A stretch of DNA of 64,000 nucleotides from Moniliella sp. 'wahieum' (lineage: Eukaryota > Basidiomycota > Moniliellomycetes > Moniliellales > Moniliellaceae): positions 372,001-436,000 of the forward strand of contig RSEE01000006.1 in the NCBI GenBank assembly GCA_003971905.1, in the 5' to 3' direction. Shown piece after piece: positions 49,521 through 59,316 of the stretch. How positions within the stretch are numbered: position 1 is the stretch's first letter; each line of letters opens with the position of its first letter. The notes beneath the pieces are model-generated. The model worked only from the letters and a program-made list of their open reading frames with translations, did no database searches and was not told the DNA's origin. Position numbers and translations under genes: made by a program.

Positions 49521-49899
49521 ATGCTCTGGAAGATCCTCCTGCAGAGGGAGGCCGCTGCCCTGCCCCCGACCGGGTGGACCGGCACCGAGATGGACCAGGG
49601 CGACGGCTTTATCCACCTCTCCACCACAGACCAGGTCCTGGGCACCCTCAACCGCTTCTATGGTCCCCCAATGAACGAGGTTGTTTTATGCGCCATCTCT
49701 CCCTCTGCGCTGCGGGCCGAACAGACCGCCCTCCTCAAGTATGAAAATGCCCCCGATGGAGCCGGCACCTTTCCTCACCTTATGCAGTACGTTCTCCCCT
49801 CTCCTTCCCGTCGTCCGACCCTCCCTCCTTTTCCCTCTTCATCTGCATCATCCATGCTTCAGAACTTGTATCATCAGCATTAAAATACCTTCTGTGTGA
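49521..49899 (+). CDS. DUF952-family small protein
   Basis: The start MLWKILLQREAAALPPTG leads into DQGDGFIHLSTTDQVLGTLN, the hallmark FIHLST segment of DUF952 proteins. ALLKYENAPDGAGTFPHLMQ matches the FPHL(Y) end of the domain. The family has no established biochemical role; the fold is thought to be ADP-ribosyltransferase-like, and that part is knowledge of the family, not visible here. A GT-AG intron 49,787-49,862 would add a short tail (TCIISIKIPSV). Without it the protein ends inside the intron at about 49,883. In-frame ATGs further upstream (49,422) are possible starts. It is divergent from SAC3, about 280 bp apart. Confidence 0.78.
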
Positions 49900-50920
49900 G
49901 GCCGATACTAATGTCCACTTGTTGCGTCAAGACGTTGGATCCCAAGACCCAGGTTGAGACATTCTGGAGCTTGAAACGCTCCGTTCCCAACCAAGCTTGG
50001 GACTGGTCGAACAAAGCCGTTTGGAGGGGCTGCTCAATTGGTAAGAGGCAGGAGCATGCCCTCAAATACCCTCGCCGTTTTGTCATCGCAAGTCTTGTTG
50101 TGCACCGTTGTAGTCTCCACCCAAGCTCGCAACTGTATCGTTGAGCAAGAAGCTATGGTGTACCCCATGGCATGCATGACAGCATGTGTTTCATTAACAG
50201 TATAGCATTAAACCCGTTTGTCTTTGCGTCAGTCCACTTCACTCCGGCGATATGGCCTGGGTACTCGGCTAATAGTGATCCACGGTCGCGGTAGTGGGAG
50301 GGCTCAATTTGAGCGAACATACCTTGAGCCCGAGTGCGATCCCGCTGGCAATCAATTCCCGTGATCAATGATCGCCTCATAAGCCCCCTTCTCGCCCGAA
50401 GCGAGCATACCGCCAAATGAGGCATCCATACGAGGAAGGCCATCGAGCCCATCTAACTCCGAAAACGTCCAGTGCCAGTCCACATGTCTCGTGTCCATCG
50501 ACCCTCCACGACTGGCCATGTTGAGCAGACGCATCTGAAATCGTTTGCTGGTCTGTGCAGCTCTGTGTCGTGGCGTAGACTCACCAGCACCCCATGTATA
50601 AGGCGGATTGATCTGATGTCCTTGCCGGTTACCAAGGATGGCGAGCAAGGAAACAGAGACGAGCTCAGGAATGGGCGTCTATCATCGATGAGTGCAACTT
50701 GAACGTTCAGGCCATGTTGAAAGTGTCCATGCAAAATTCGCCTTCGATGGCGAGGGCTGACTCAGCAGGTTTACTAATACCGCAGTTCGCTTTCGCAGTT
50801 ACGAGACGCAGTACGTAATATGCTGGCCCCGTGCCGCCCCTCAGCGTTCCAAGCGCCAGCCCCCCGGTGGTCCGCCCCTGGCCACGACTACCTGCCCCCA
50901 CCACCACCACCCACCCCACC
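49900..50920. other. 1 kb region without a confident gene
   Basis: Lower GC than its neighbours. On the minus strand 50,352-50,520 reads MDTRHVDWHWTFSELDGLDG, then LPRMDASFGGMLASGEKGAY, an ordinary-looking peptide without a known match, so a small gene or relic may be present. The last 100 bp are the V-ATPase promoter, with ACCACCACCACCC just before the start codon. Confidence 0.4.
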
Positions 50921-53576
50921 ATGGCTACCCGTGGACGCGATGGCGGTGCTGCCGGCAGCGGCGATTCGTACGAATCGCTTTTCCGCAGCGCGCCAGATGT
51001 CCCTGGTCCAGATCTATGTCCCTGGCGAGGTGGCCCATGCCACCGTCGCCGAGCTCGGCGGCCTGGCAACATGCAGTTCAAGGACCTGCTCCCAGACGTC
51101 CAGTCCTTCCAGCGGCCGTTTGTTGACGACATCAAGCGCCTTGACGACATGAATCGCCGTGTGCGCTTTCTCGAGATTGCATGACCAAGGAGGGGGGCCC
51201 ATCAAGCCCCTTGACCCGGCCGTGCCCGTCCTGATTGGGGGCTCCCGCCATTTCGCTGGGCACCCATGCCGGAGGGCCACAGGTAATGGACACGCTGTCG
51301 TCCGAGCTCAAGGAGGACGAAGATCGTGTTTCCAACATGAACAGCTCGTACGACACCTGGAGAAGCGCCTGGTTGAGCTGGAAGAGGCACGTCACGTTCT
51401 CCGTGAGACGGCCGTCTTTTTTGAGCAGGCCAACCCCTCGGGTGCCAACACTGTCGGCACCCGCATCTCGACAGATGATGCCAGTGCGCCTCTCTTGGAT
51501 GATCTCGAGTCGGGGCTGCAGCAGGTGCATGACAACGAATCCGCTTTGTCAACCTGGACCTCGAGTATGTATTTTGTCTCTGCTTGTGTGAACTTTGCCC
51601 CCACCATCATTTTTTTCTAGGTTCGTTGCCGGTACGATTGACCGCTCGCGCATGGCTACTTTTGAGCGGATTGCCTGGCGTTGCTCCGCGGTAACCTGTA
51701 CATGAACTATGCTGAAATTGCTGCGCCGTTCCACGAGCCGGGACGCGAGGACCCGGTGTACAAGAATGTGTTTATCATCTTTGCCCACGGTGCTGAGCTG
51801 TTGGCCAAGATTCGCAAGATCAGCGAGAGCATGGGGGGCACGCTTTACCCCGTCGACGCGAATGCCGATCGTCGGCAAGAAGCGTTGCGCGAAGTGACCA
51901 GCCGGATCGAAGATTTGGAGAGCGTGCTGTACAGCACTGCGGCCACCCGCCGCACCGAGCTGGCCAGTCTGGCAGAAAACGTGTCGGGATGGGGCGAGCT
52001 GGTGCGCAAGGAACGTCTGATCTACGCCACGCTCAACCTCTTCCAGCGCGACGCGAGCGGCAAGACGTTTGTGGCGGAAGGATGGGCCCCGACTGCCGAT
52101 CTGACGAGCATTCAGCTTGCTCTTCGCCGTGCCACCGAAAACTCGGGTACGGCCGCCTCGCCTGTTCTCCAGGTGATCCCCACGTCGGTGACGCCACCGA
52201 CGTACATGCGGATCAACAAGTTTACCGAAGGCTTCCAGGCGCTTATCACGGCGTACGGTGTTGCGTCCTATCAGGAGGTCAATCCGGGCCTTTTACTGTC
52301 ATCACCTTCCCTTTCCTCTTTGCGGTGATGTTTGGTGATGTGGGCCACGGTCTGCTGATGTTCTCCGCCGCGTTGGTTATGGTGCTGTATGAGGACAAAC
52401 TGGCCAAGGTGAAGGACGAAATTTTTGTCATGTTTTTCTACGGTCGCTACATTGTCCTACTTATGGGCGCATTTGCAATCTTTACGGGCACCATGTACAA
52501 CGACCTGTTCTCCAAGACGATGACCCTCTTTCGCCCGGTTGGACCTACCCACGGGCCGATGGGATGGTGGAAGCGCAACAGACTGTTTACCCCCCTCGGT
52601 CTCGACCCGAGCTGGCATGGGACTGACAACGCACTCATCTTTACCAACAGTTTGAAGATGAAAATGTCGATCCTGTTGGGTGTGGTGCACATGGTGTTTG
52701 CCATCTGCCTTCAAATTCCCAACCACATCCACTTTAAGCGGACCAAGATGATTGTTGCTGAGGTGGTGCCGCAGCTGCTGTTTATGTTGGCCCTGTTTGG
52801 CTATCTGAGCTGGACAATTGTGTACAAGTGGTCCATCGACTGGTGGGAGCTGGACCAGGACGGCAACCACATTCACCACAACCCGCCCGGGTTGCTGAAC
52901 ATGTTGATTTACATGTTCCTTGCCCCCGGATCGGTTGCCGAGGACGAGCAGTTGTACCCTGGCCAGGCCTTCCTGCAAGTTGTGCTGCTTTTGTTGGCGT
53001 TTGCCTGTGTCCCTTGGATGTTGGCTGCCAAGCCGTACCTGCTCTGGAAGGAGGCGACAGCGGCGAAACAGGCGGGCTACCATGCTGTTGGTTCTGCGGT
53101 GCCCCGGCCGACGACGAGGAAGACGAAGAGCCGAACGGGAGTCACCATCGCAATGGATCGGCCAATGGCGCGGCGGGCTCGGCCGAGACCACAGTGAGGG
53201 GGAGCACGAGGAATTCGAGTTGGGAGAGGTGATCATTCACCAGGTGATCCACGTCATCGAATACTGCCTTGGCTGCATTTCCAACACGGCTTCGTACCTT
53301 CGTCTGTGGGCCTTGTCTTTGGCGCACGCGCAACTGAGCGAGGTGTTGTGGAACATGACGCTGGCCATTGCGCTGCCCATGGAGGGCACGGCGGGTGTGA
53401 TCATGTTGACTGTCATGTTTGCCGTTTGGTTCTGCTTGACGATTGCCATCCTGTGCTTGATGGAAGGGCTGTCGGCCTTCCTCCATGCTCTTCGTCTCCA
53501 CTGGGTTGAGGCGGGCAACAAGCATTATGCCGCGGCAGGCTATCAGTTTGAGCCTCTTACCTTTGTCCTCGAATAA
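50921..53576 (+). CDS. VPH1: V-type ATPase subunit a (Vph1/Stv1-like)
   Basis: Membrane subunit of the V0 proton channel that acidifies vacuole and Golgi/endosome. Start [20 protein letters not shown], then [20 protein letters not shown] and [20 protein letters not shown]. The N-terminal cytosolic part includes [18 protein letters not shown], an intron at 51,565-51,620 (NLDLE | [11 protein letters not shown]), and [17 protein letters not shown]. The membrane part starts [20 protein letters not shown] (about 52,305). It continues [40 protein letters not shown] and [20 protein letters not shown]. Near the end, [20 protein letters not shown] carries the essential proton-channel arginine (first R of LRLW is the family position). 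It ends [11 protein letters not shown] at 53,576. About 850 residues, normal. Frame changes near 50,990, 51,065 (one G missing before AACATG), 51,180-51,270, 51,680, 52,290 and 53,100-53,200. Confidence 0.97.
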
Positions 53577-53954
53577 CGGGGTAAAGAAAAGCAGAGGCAG
53601 AGGCGTGGCTTGCTCACGTTTTTTTTCTCCACTGTGCAGGCACCTTTTTGTGGTCCAATGCATTTCCCACATTGTTTTCTCAGCAGCTGGTTGTTCAAAG
53701 TGTGTGTACGTATATTCGTAACGTCGTAACAGGAATCGATCGTAGCAAGAATCAGAGCAGGCAAGAAAGAATGGTCAAAGGGCGGGGGGCAAAGGGCAGG
53801 GGCAAGATGAGAACGTTTAGGCACAGAGGACGTGAGAAGAGCATGGCAAAACAGAGCAATCGTTACACGCATGCAAGGGTCGTAGGAGTCGAGGGCAAAG
53901 AGCGGCAGAGGCAGAGTACAGGCAAAGAGAGTGGAACGGCGTCACGGTGACGCG

Positions 53955-56269
53955 TCACTGCGGCTTGGTACTGGCCTTGCCCAGATCGATCGAATCCATA
54001 TCCATGCCGTGGGCATACGAGTGAGGCAAGTTGGGGATCGTGGGCAGCGTTTGAGGGGACGAAGCATACGACGGTGAACCGTAGCCAGGCGAGCCATAAA
54101 TGGTAGGCGCACGACCGAATGCGGTTGGGCCTGCTGGTACCCACTGGGGTCGTTGGGCGTAGCAGGCTCCCAGTACATCTGCGGTTCCGGACTGGCGGGG
54201 TTGTTGGCAGAAGCGGCTAGATCGGGCGACCAGGATTGCCATGGTTCCCAGGACGCTTTGGGGTGGGTAGGGGTGGGCAAGGGCCCCTCGTCAAACAAGG
54301 TGTAGTACCCCTGCTCAGGTGTGCAGGGTGTGTAGGGTGTAGGGGACCTTGTTTCCTCGTCATGGGGAGGGACGAGGTGCGGTTGGGATGGTGAGGATAC
54401 CCTATAATCAGTGTCCACTGCATTATCGTCGTTGGTCGTAATTGGGATGGCAACAGCTCCTTCCGGAGGTTGATGAGGGGGGAAGACAGAAGACGTGCCG
54501 CCTTCTGCATTCTTCTCTGTTATCGGCGCATCTCTTGCCCATCATCCGTTGCGGGTTCCTCTTTTGCTACCCCCCTGCGAAGGCTATAGCCCTTGACCAA
54601 CGCACATGCCACCAGCCCAATCGCAGCCAGAGGTGTATCGACAATCCAGATCAGCCGCACCGCCAGACTATACTCGTACTGAGCTTGCTGGGACAGTTCG
54701 GGGGGCTGCAAGGTGCGGAGGTAGTGGACATCCGATAAGACTTTGGCCGGAGCGTCGGCTGGCAAACCAGCAATTTTCTTGGCCCGTCGAGTCCAATCCG
54801 AGTTGAGAAGCGCACCACCAATCGCAATGCCCATTGTCGTCGACAGCTCCCGCACAAAGAACATGGTTGCAAGTGTCGAGCCAATTTCAGCGACCGGCAT
54901 TGCAGCCGACAGGGCAATGATGGGGTCTGGTACAAACATCCCACCCCAATGCCCAGGATAGCAGGAAACACCTCTTGCAGCACCCGGCTTGTCTTGGAAG
55001 TCAGAATGCACATCAGAGCAAATCCCACCGTCATGAAACCAAATCCGATCCACAACATGAACCGGTACGCTCGTGCCTTGGTAATTGCGTACCCGGCCCC
55101 AGCTGAGACGAAGGAGGAGCAGACCAAGTAGGGAAGAGCATAGACGCCCGACATGAGCGCATTCGCGCCCGTCACGACCTGGTAAAAGTTGGGAAGGTAG
55201 TAGGTCACGTTGATAAAGGTGATGCCGTGCATGACCACTTGCAACAGCACGAGAAGGGTAGTGCGGGTGTGGAAGAGGCGACGAGCGACAATGGGTTGTC
55301 GCGTTGTCTTTGCGTTCCAAAAGCCAAAGATGATCATTAGCCCGCCGCCTGCGACGATTGTTGCAATCGTCTCGGTAGCTTCCCAGCCATTCGTCTCTGC
55401 CGTGGAAAACCCGATAAGGAAGAGGACCGCACCGCCGCTGATGAGAAAGAGACCGAGAAAATCAAACTCACGCAACAGCTGTCGCAGCGGCATTGTCGGT
55501 TTGGGGTTGAGATGAAGGCAAAAGACGAGCAGGACTTGGGCAATGCCACAAATGGGCACATTGATATAGAAACACCAGCGCCAGCTTGCCCATGTAGTTA
55601 ACGCACCTCCAAGTAACGGCCCTGCCACACTAGCCACCCCCAGCATGCTCCGATCCAGCCTGAATACTTGCCCCGCTCTTCCAGCGTCGTGATATCGGAC
55701 AGGATGATCTGGGAAAGACTGGAGATCGCCCCTCCTCCCAGACCTTGGACGGCACGAGCGACAATGAGCCAGTTGATGTTCTGCGCCGTACCTGCCAGAG
55801 CACTTCCAATCAAGAACAAGCCTACGCCGCCATACATGAGCGGTTTGCGGCCCACCATGTCGCTCAAACGGCCATACATGGGGTTTAATGTTGTGGTAGC
55901 CAGCATGTACGACGTGGCCACCCAGCTTGGCAGAGAGGCAAAGTATCATGTTAGTTACAACCACAACCCCAAACCAGAGGAACAGAGCCCAAGGGAGAAG
56001 ACATACGAGTAGCCCGCAGCCGTGGCATGCAGATCAGCTGCAATGGTCGGCAGGGCAGGGGCCACGACAGACTGGTCCAAAGCGGCAGCAAAAACACATA
56101 GCATCAAAGCAGAGAAGACGGCAAACATATTGTTGGGCGGGATAGCTTCTTCCTTTTCCATCTGCAGCCAATGGGTCTCCTTCTCGGGAAGCGATTTGCC
56201 TTGCTTGCTGGGTTGGGGCGATCCTATCGCTGTTGACGCCACCTCGGCGTCGTCGGAAGCGAGGAACAT
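53955..56269 (-). CDS. MFS transporter, DHA2-type (14 membrane spans), with long cytosolic tail
   Basis: Plasma- or vacuole-membrane H+ antiporter of the drug/basic-amino-acid group; substrate unknown. Start MFLASDDAEVASTAIGSPQP at 56,269; the open frame continues further upstream. First span: NNMFAVFSALMLCVFAAALD, then QSVVAPALPTIAADLHA. An intron at 55,926-56,006 joins AAGYS to WVATSYMLATTTLNPMYG. Motif A is GRLSDMVGRKPLMYGG; motif C region SVAGPLLGGALTTWASWRWC. Later spans include FVSAGAGYAITKARAY, LWIGFGFMTVGFALMCILTS and TMGIAIGGALLNSDWTRRAK. The frame that ends EEPATDDGQEMRR is followed, after a one-base shift, by EKNAEGGTSSVFPPHQPPEG and DTDYRVSSPSQPHLVPPHDE. The protein finishes HGMDMDSIDLGKASTKPQ at 53,955, giving an unusual tail of about 180 residues rich in Pro/Ser/Tyr. 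Convergent with the V-ATPase gene. Confidence 0.87.
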
Positions 56270-57080
56270 GGAGCGCGAGTCGACTGCATCGCCCAGGGTA
56301 TAGAAGGCGTGGTGAGGCGTGAGATTGAAGTGGTGGTGCCATGGTTGGGTCCGGTGGCGTAGACTTTTTGTGGCTGCAGTGGCAGCTGCCTCAGCGACGA
56401 CCGAAACGTCGAGGGTGTGTCGGGCAGCTTGGGGGGAAAGAACTCAGGGGAGTCCGTGGCAGGGTGCCGCGGTCTTTGCGGGCGTAAGGCGAACGCATTT
56501 CGCCAATGGGCTAGACGGTGACGGGAACGGGAGCGAGCGTCGGACTGATGAAAGAGCGAAAAACACGCGGTGGCGTCCAAGCAAGTGGTGCTGGTCAATG
56601 GTGGCGGGGAACAAGGATCCAAGATCTGTCCCAGCGCCGGTTGGGGCTGTTCCACAAGTGCGCACTGGTTGGGTATATGCAGAGAGTCTCAGTGGCGAGA
56701 TTCGAGCGAGGCGAGCTTAGCCGTCGCGAAAGCACCCTGAGATCCTGGGAGGTCTGCCTGAAGATGAGAGAGGAGTGCATTGCTTCCGTTAGTTAAGCCC
56801 CTGGCCGCCCGCCACACCGGCGCGGTATCAGCAGTGGCAGGCGCTGCGCGAAAATATATTGTTGCGCTACCGGCAAAACCCAACTATATGGGTAAGGCTC
56901 TTGCCCGTCTTAGTACGGTTGGTAATTACCTCCCTCCAGCCTGTCGTGCCCTTTTGGCCCTCTGGCCGGCCTGGCATGCAATGTGTATCATCGAATCACA
57001 GTACTCGCTGCATGACTGCTTTGGCCAGGCGACTCCAAATCAATTGAGAAACAGGAGACCCGAAAGCAGCAAAAAATAAG
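56270..57080. other. upstream region of the MFS gene, nothing else recognised
   Basis: GC-rich to about 56,800 and AT-richer afterwards. The minus-strand frame upstream of the MFS start stays open (FNLTPHHAFYTLGDAVDSRS just before the ATG), so the transporter may begin earlier. No other gene is visible. Confidence 0.4.
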
Positions 57081-57176
57081 TGCTAGAAATGGGACTCGAA
57101 CCCACAACCTTCAGAGACCTTGCGTACGTAATGTACACACTTAAGTCTGACGGCTCTACCATTGGCCCATCCTAGC
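57081..57176 (-). tRNA. intron-containing tRNA, Leu-type anticodon (TAA or AAG), atypical
   Basis: The minus strand folds as a tRNA: acceptor GCTAGGA pairs with TTCTAGC (one G-T pair) plus discriminator A; D-arm GGC...GCC with GGT loop; anticodon stem TCAGA/TCTGA; T-arm GTGGG TTCGAGT CCCAT. The anticodon loop CTTAAG is interrupted by an intron of about 23 bases. Its interior TGTGTAC...GTACGCA forms a 7-bp hairpin, as in nuclear tRNA introns. With CT at 32-33 the anticodon is TAA; sliding by one gives AAG. Both mean leucine. However, the variable region is only about 5 bases, whereas leucine tRNAs have a long variable arm. Identity is therefore uncertain; missing bases or a tRNA-derived relic are alternatives. 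Confidence 0.75.
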
Positions 57177-57451
57177 ATTTTCTTACGTCCGAATCTTTCC
57201 TGATTTTACCATGAACCGTCATGCATGTAAGAAAAGAGGGACTCGTAATCTAGTTGCATGTCACATGCAACAGAGAATACCATGGAAAAGGGGTTGCCAG
57301 TTGATAGACCTGAATACCTACCCGACCACCTTTACGCTTTGGGGGGGGGGAACTACCTGCACCTCGCACGACGTGCCTCACGATCCCCACCTCGCATCTC
57401 GCATCTCGCACTAAGCTGTCCACCCCCGTTCCTCATCGCCCATCATGCACC

Positions 57452-58045
57452 ATGGCCTCTGCTCCCCAATTGGAGGGCCCAGGTGCATGCCCCGCCCCCG
57501 ACCACCGTGCGCAAACGTCCGACGTGACCGACATCAAGGACAACGAGGTGGAAGGCTACGCTCTCAAGCACGATCTTCTGGTGGGCATTTTCGACGTCGA
57601 TTTCGAGCGGCCATCCCCTATTCACGAAGAAGCCACATCTATCTCCATTGCTCTTATACCGGCCGCGATATTCTAGCCTGTAGAGCCAAGAAAGGGGCAG
57701 GCAAGGCAGGCGCCTACGTCATTAGTCATTCCTCTCCTCGAAAAGGTCAACCCTCGGAAAAACAAGATCCAAAGCATTGTCCTTGTGCCCGCCCGGGAGC
57801 TTGCGACGCAGACCTCTCCCAAGTTACCAAGTCGCTCGGAAAGCACATGGGTGTGTTGAGGTGATGGTTACCACGGGCGGGACCACAGTCTCAAGGACGA
57901 CCTTCTCGTCTCTCTCAGACGGTCCGGGTCCGGGCCGGATTCTCGACTTGGACTTGGCTGGCAAGGGGCCTTGCCGATCTGTCCCGTGCCACATTCTCAT
58001 CATGTGGGCTTGGTTCTCTCTATGCTTGAGAAAGAGTACTGACCT
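57452..58045 (+). pseudogene. decayed partial copy of a DHH1/DDX6-type DEAD-box helicase
   Basis: The N-terminal half of a DHH1-like protein is readable across frames: DVTDIKDNEVEGYALKHDLL, VGIFDVDFERPSPIHEEAT, then GRDILACRAKKGAGKAGAYV, EKVNPRKNKIQSIVLVPARE, LATQTS, VTKSLGKHMGV, MVTTGGTT and GRILDLDLAGKG. Intact DHH1 has AxxGTGKT at motif I and PTRELA at motif Ia; here they are KKGAGKAG and PARELA, and the Q motif Gln is His. Motif II (DEAD) and the second RecA domain are absent; the similarity fades after about 58,045. The substitutions in catalytic residues, not just frame changes, mark it as a real relic. No introns are evident, so a retrocopy or a fragment duplication is possible. Confidence 0.8.
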
Positions 58046-59316
58046 TGTTGACCCGTTTCCGAGGCCTCTCCTTGTTCATCAGTAGAACCCGTCATGCTTA
58101 TGGCCCAGTTAGGCGTGTGCGGGTGTCCGCCTTTTGCCCCAGCCGAGCATCCACACGTAGTACTCACCATGTCTCCTTTCTGCCCTGTTCGTCCCCGCTC
58201 CCAACGTCCTCTTGATTCACTTGGGACGACGTGGAGGGCGCAGGCCATTGTGTCTCTTGTCAAATGGACAAAGGAGGTTGCGTGCTCCGCCCCCTGTGAA
58301 GCTGCGCTCCCAACAGAGCATATTGCGCTCCACCCCTCTTCTGGTGGGGGCCTTGCGCCTATAGCGCTGCGTGTGGGCGCGGATGGACTGTATGGGATAG
58401 ATGGCAGCGTAGCCCGCTGGGGCCAGCAAGGCAAGGGGTGGCGTGGATGAGAGGCCACGAAAGGTTCATAAACCAGCGTCGGCCCTGTGTGACATGTGAC
58501 ATTGCGACATCACTTGTGACATGTGACTGTCACCGCATGCGACACGCACCTGTCTGCCTGCCACGGCTGTCGCACGTCCCCGCCTCCACATCGTCCGCGT
58601 TGATGCAGTTGCTGTTTAGTACGGTTAGCGCTAAGCTAAGCCTGCTGCCCCAGAGAATCGCGCGTGCCGCCGGCCCCGCAAGTTGCGCGCTGCTACGCCG
58701 TGCTGCCCCAGGCTGCACCCTGCCACGCGTGCCAGGTACGCCAGTACGCAGTACGCGCTGGTACGCGGGGCCTACGCCACGCGTCTCGCCCGTCAGCTCG
58801 GCAATCGTCAGCGGACCGGATGGCCCGATCACTCGATCACCCGCTTGGCTGGCGTGAGGCTTAGCTGGAAGCTTATTGAGACCTCAGATGGTCCGTGCAG
58901 GGTTGGTGCCTGCCAGCTGTCAGCGGCTCAGCAGCGCTCCGCTGCGCTTGATCGATCCTTGATCGCAGCTGCGTGCGCTGGGGCAGCTCGGCGATCGCCT
59001 GGCGCTTGTGGGTGGCCAGTGATTAATGATTAATGGATTGGCATCACTCGCTGCGCGCTGGCGCTGCTGGATGTCACCGGTCACCGGTCACCCGTGCACA
59101 GCGCCACACGAGTCTTACGTAGGCCAGGGCCGCCCAACACTGGCGCCGTGCATGGGCCTCGGCGGGTCTGCTGCAGGGGGGAAATGCCGAGTAGAATCCA
59201 TTGATCGATGATCGGTGGGCTCAGCTGCACCCAGCAACTGGGCGCACCCTGGCATGCTGGATGCGCTGCCATAATGCATAAGCGCTAAGCTTAGCACTCC
59301 GCTCCGCCCCCAGCGA
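58046..59316. other. gene-free region with GTGACATGTGAC and CACCGGT repeats
   Basis: 58,085-58,450 keeps a long open plus-strand frame without a match. At 58,490-58,535 there are GTGACATGTGACATTGCGAC-like words closely resembling 16,485-16,560. At 59,073-59,092 a CACCGGT tandem occurs. Near 58,610-58,640 and 59,275-59,300 two copies of a GCGCTAAGCTTAGC-like inverted repeat are seen. Confidence 0.45.

Noticed and set aside
50153..50648. Minus-strand frames reading MDTRHVDWHWTFSELDGLDG and nearby
   Set aside because: No recognisable family, no neighbouring exon and no clear start; mentioned only as a possible relic in the gene-free entry.
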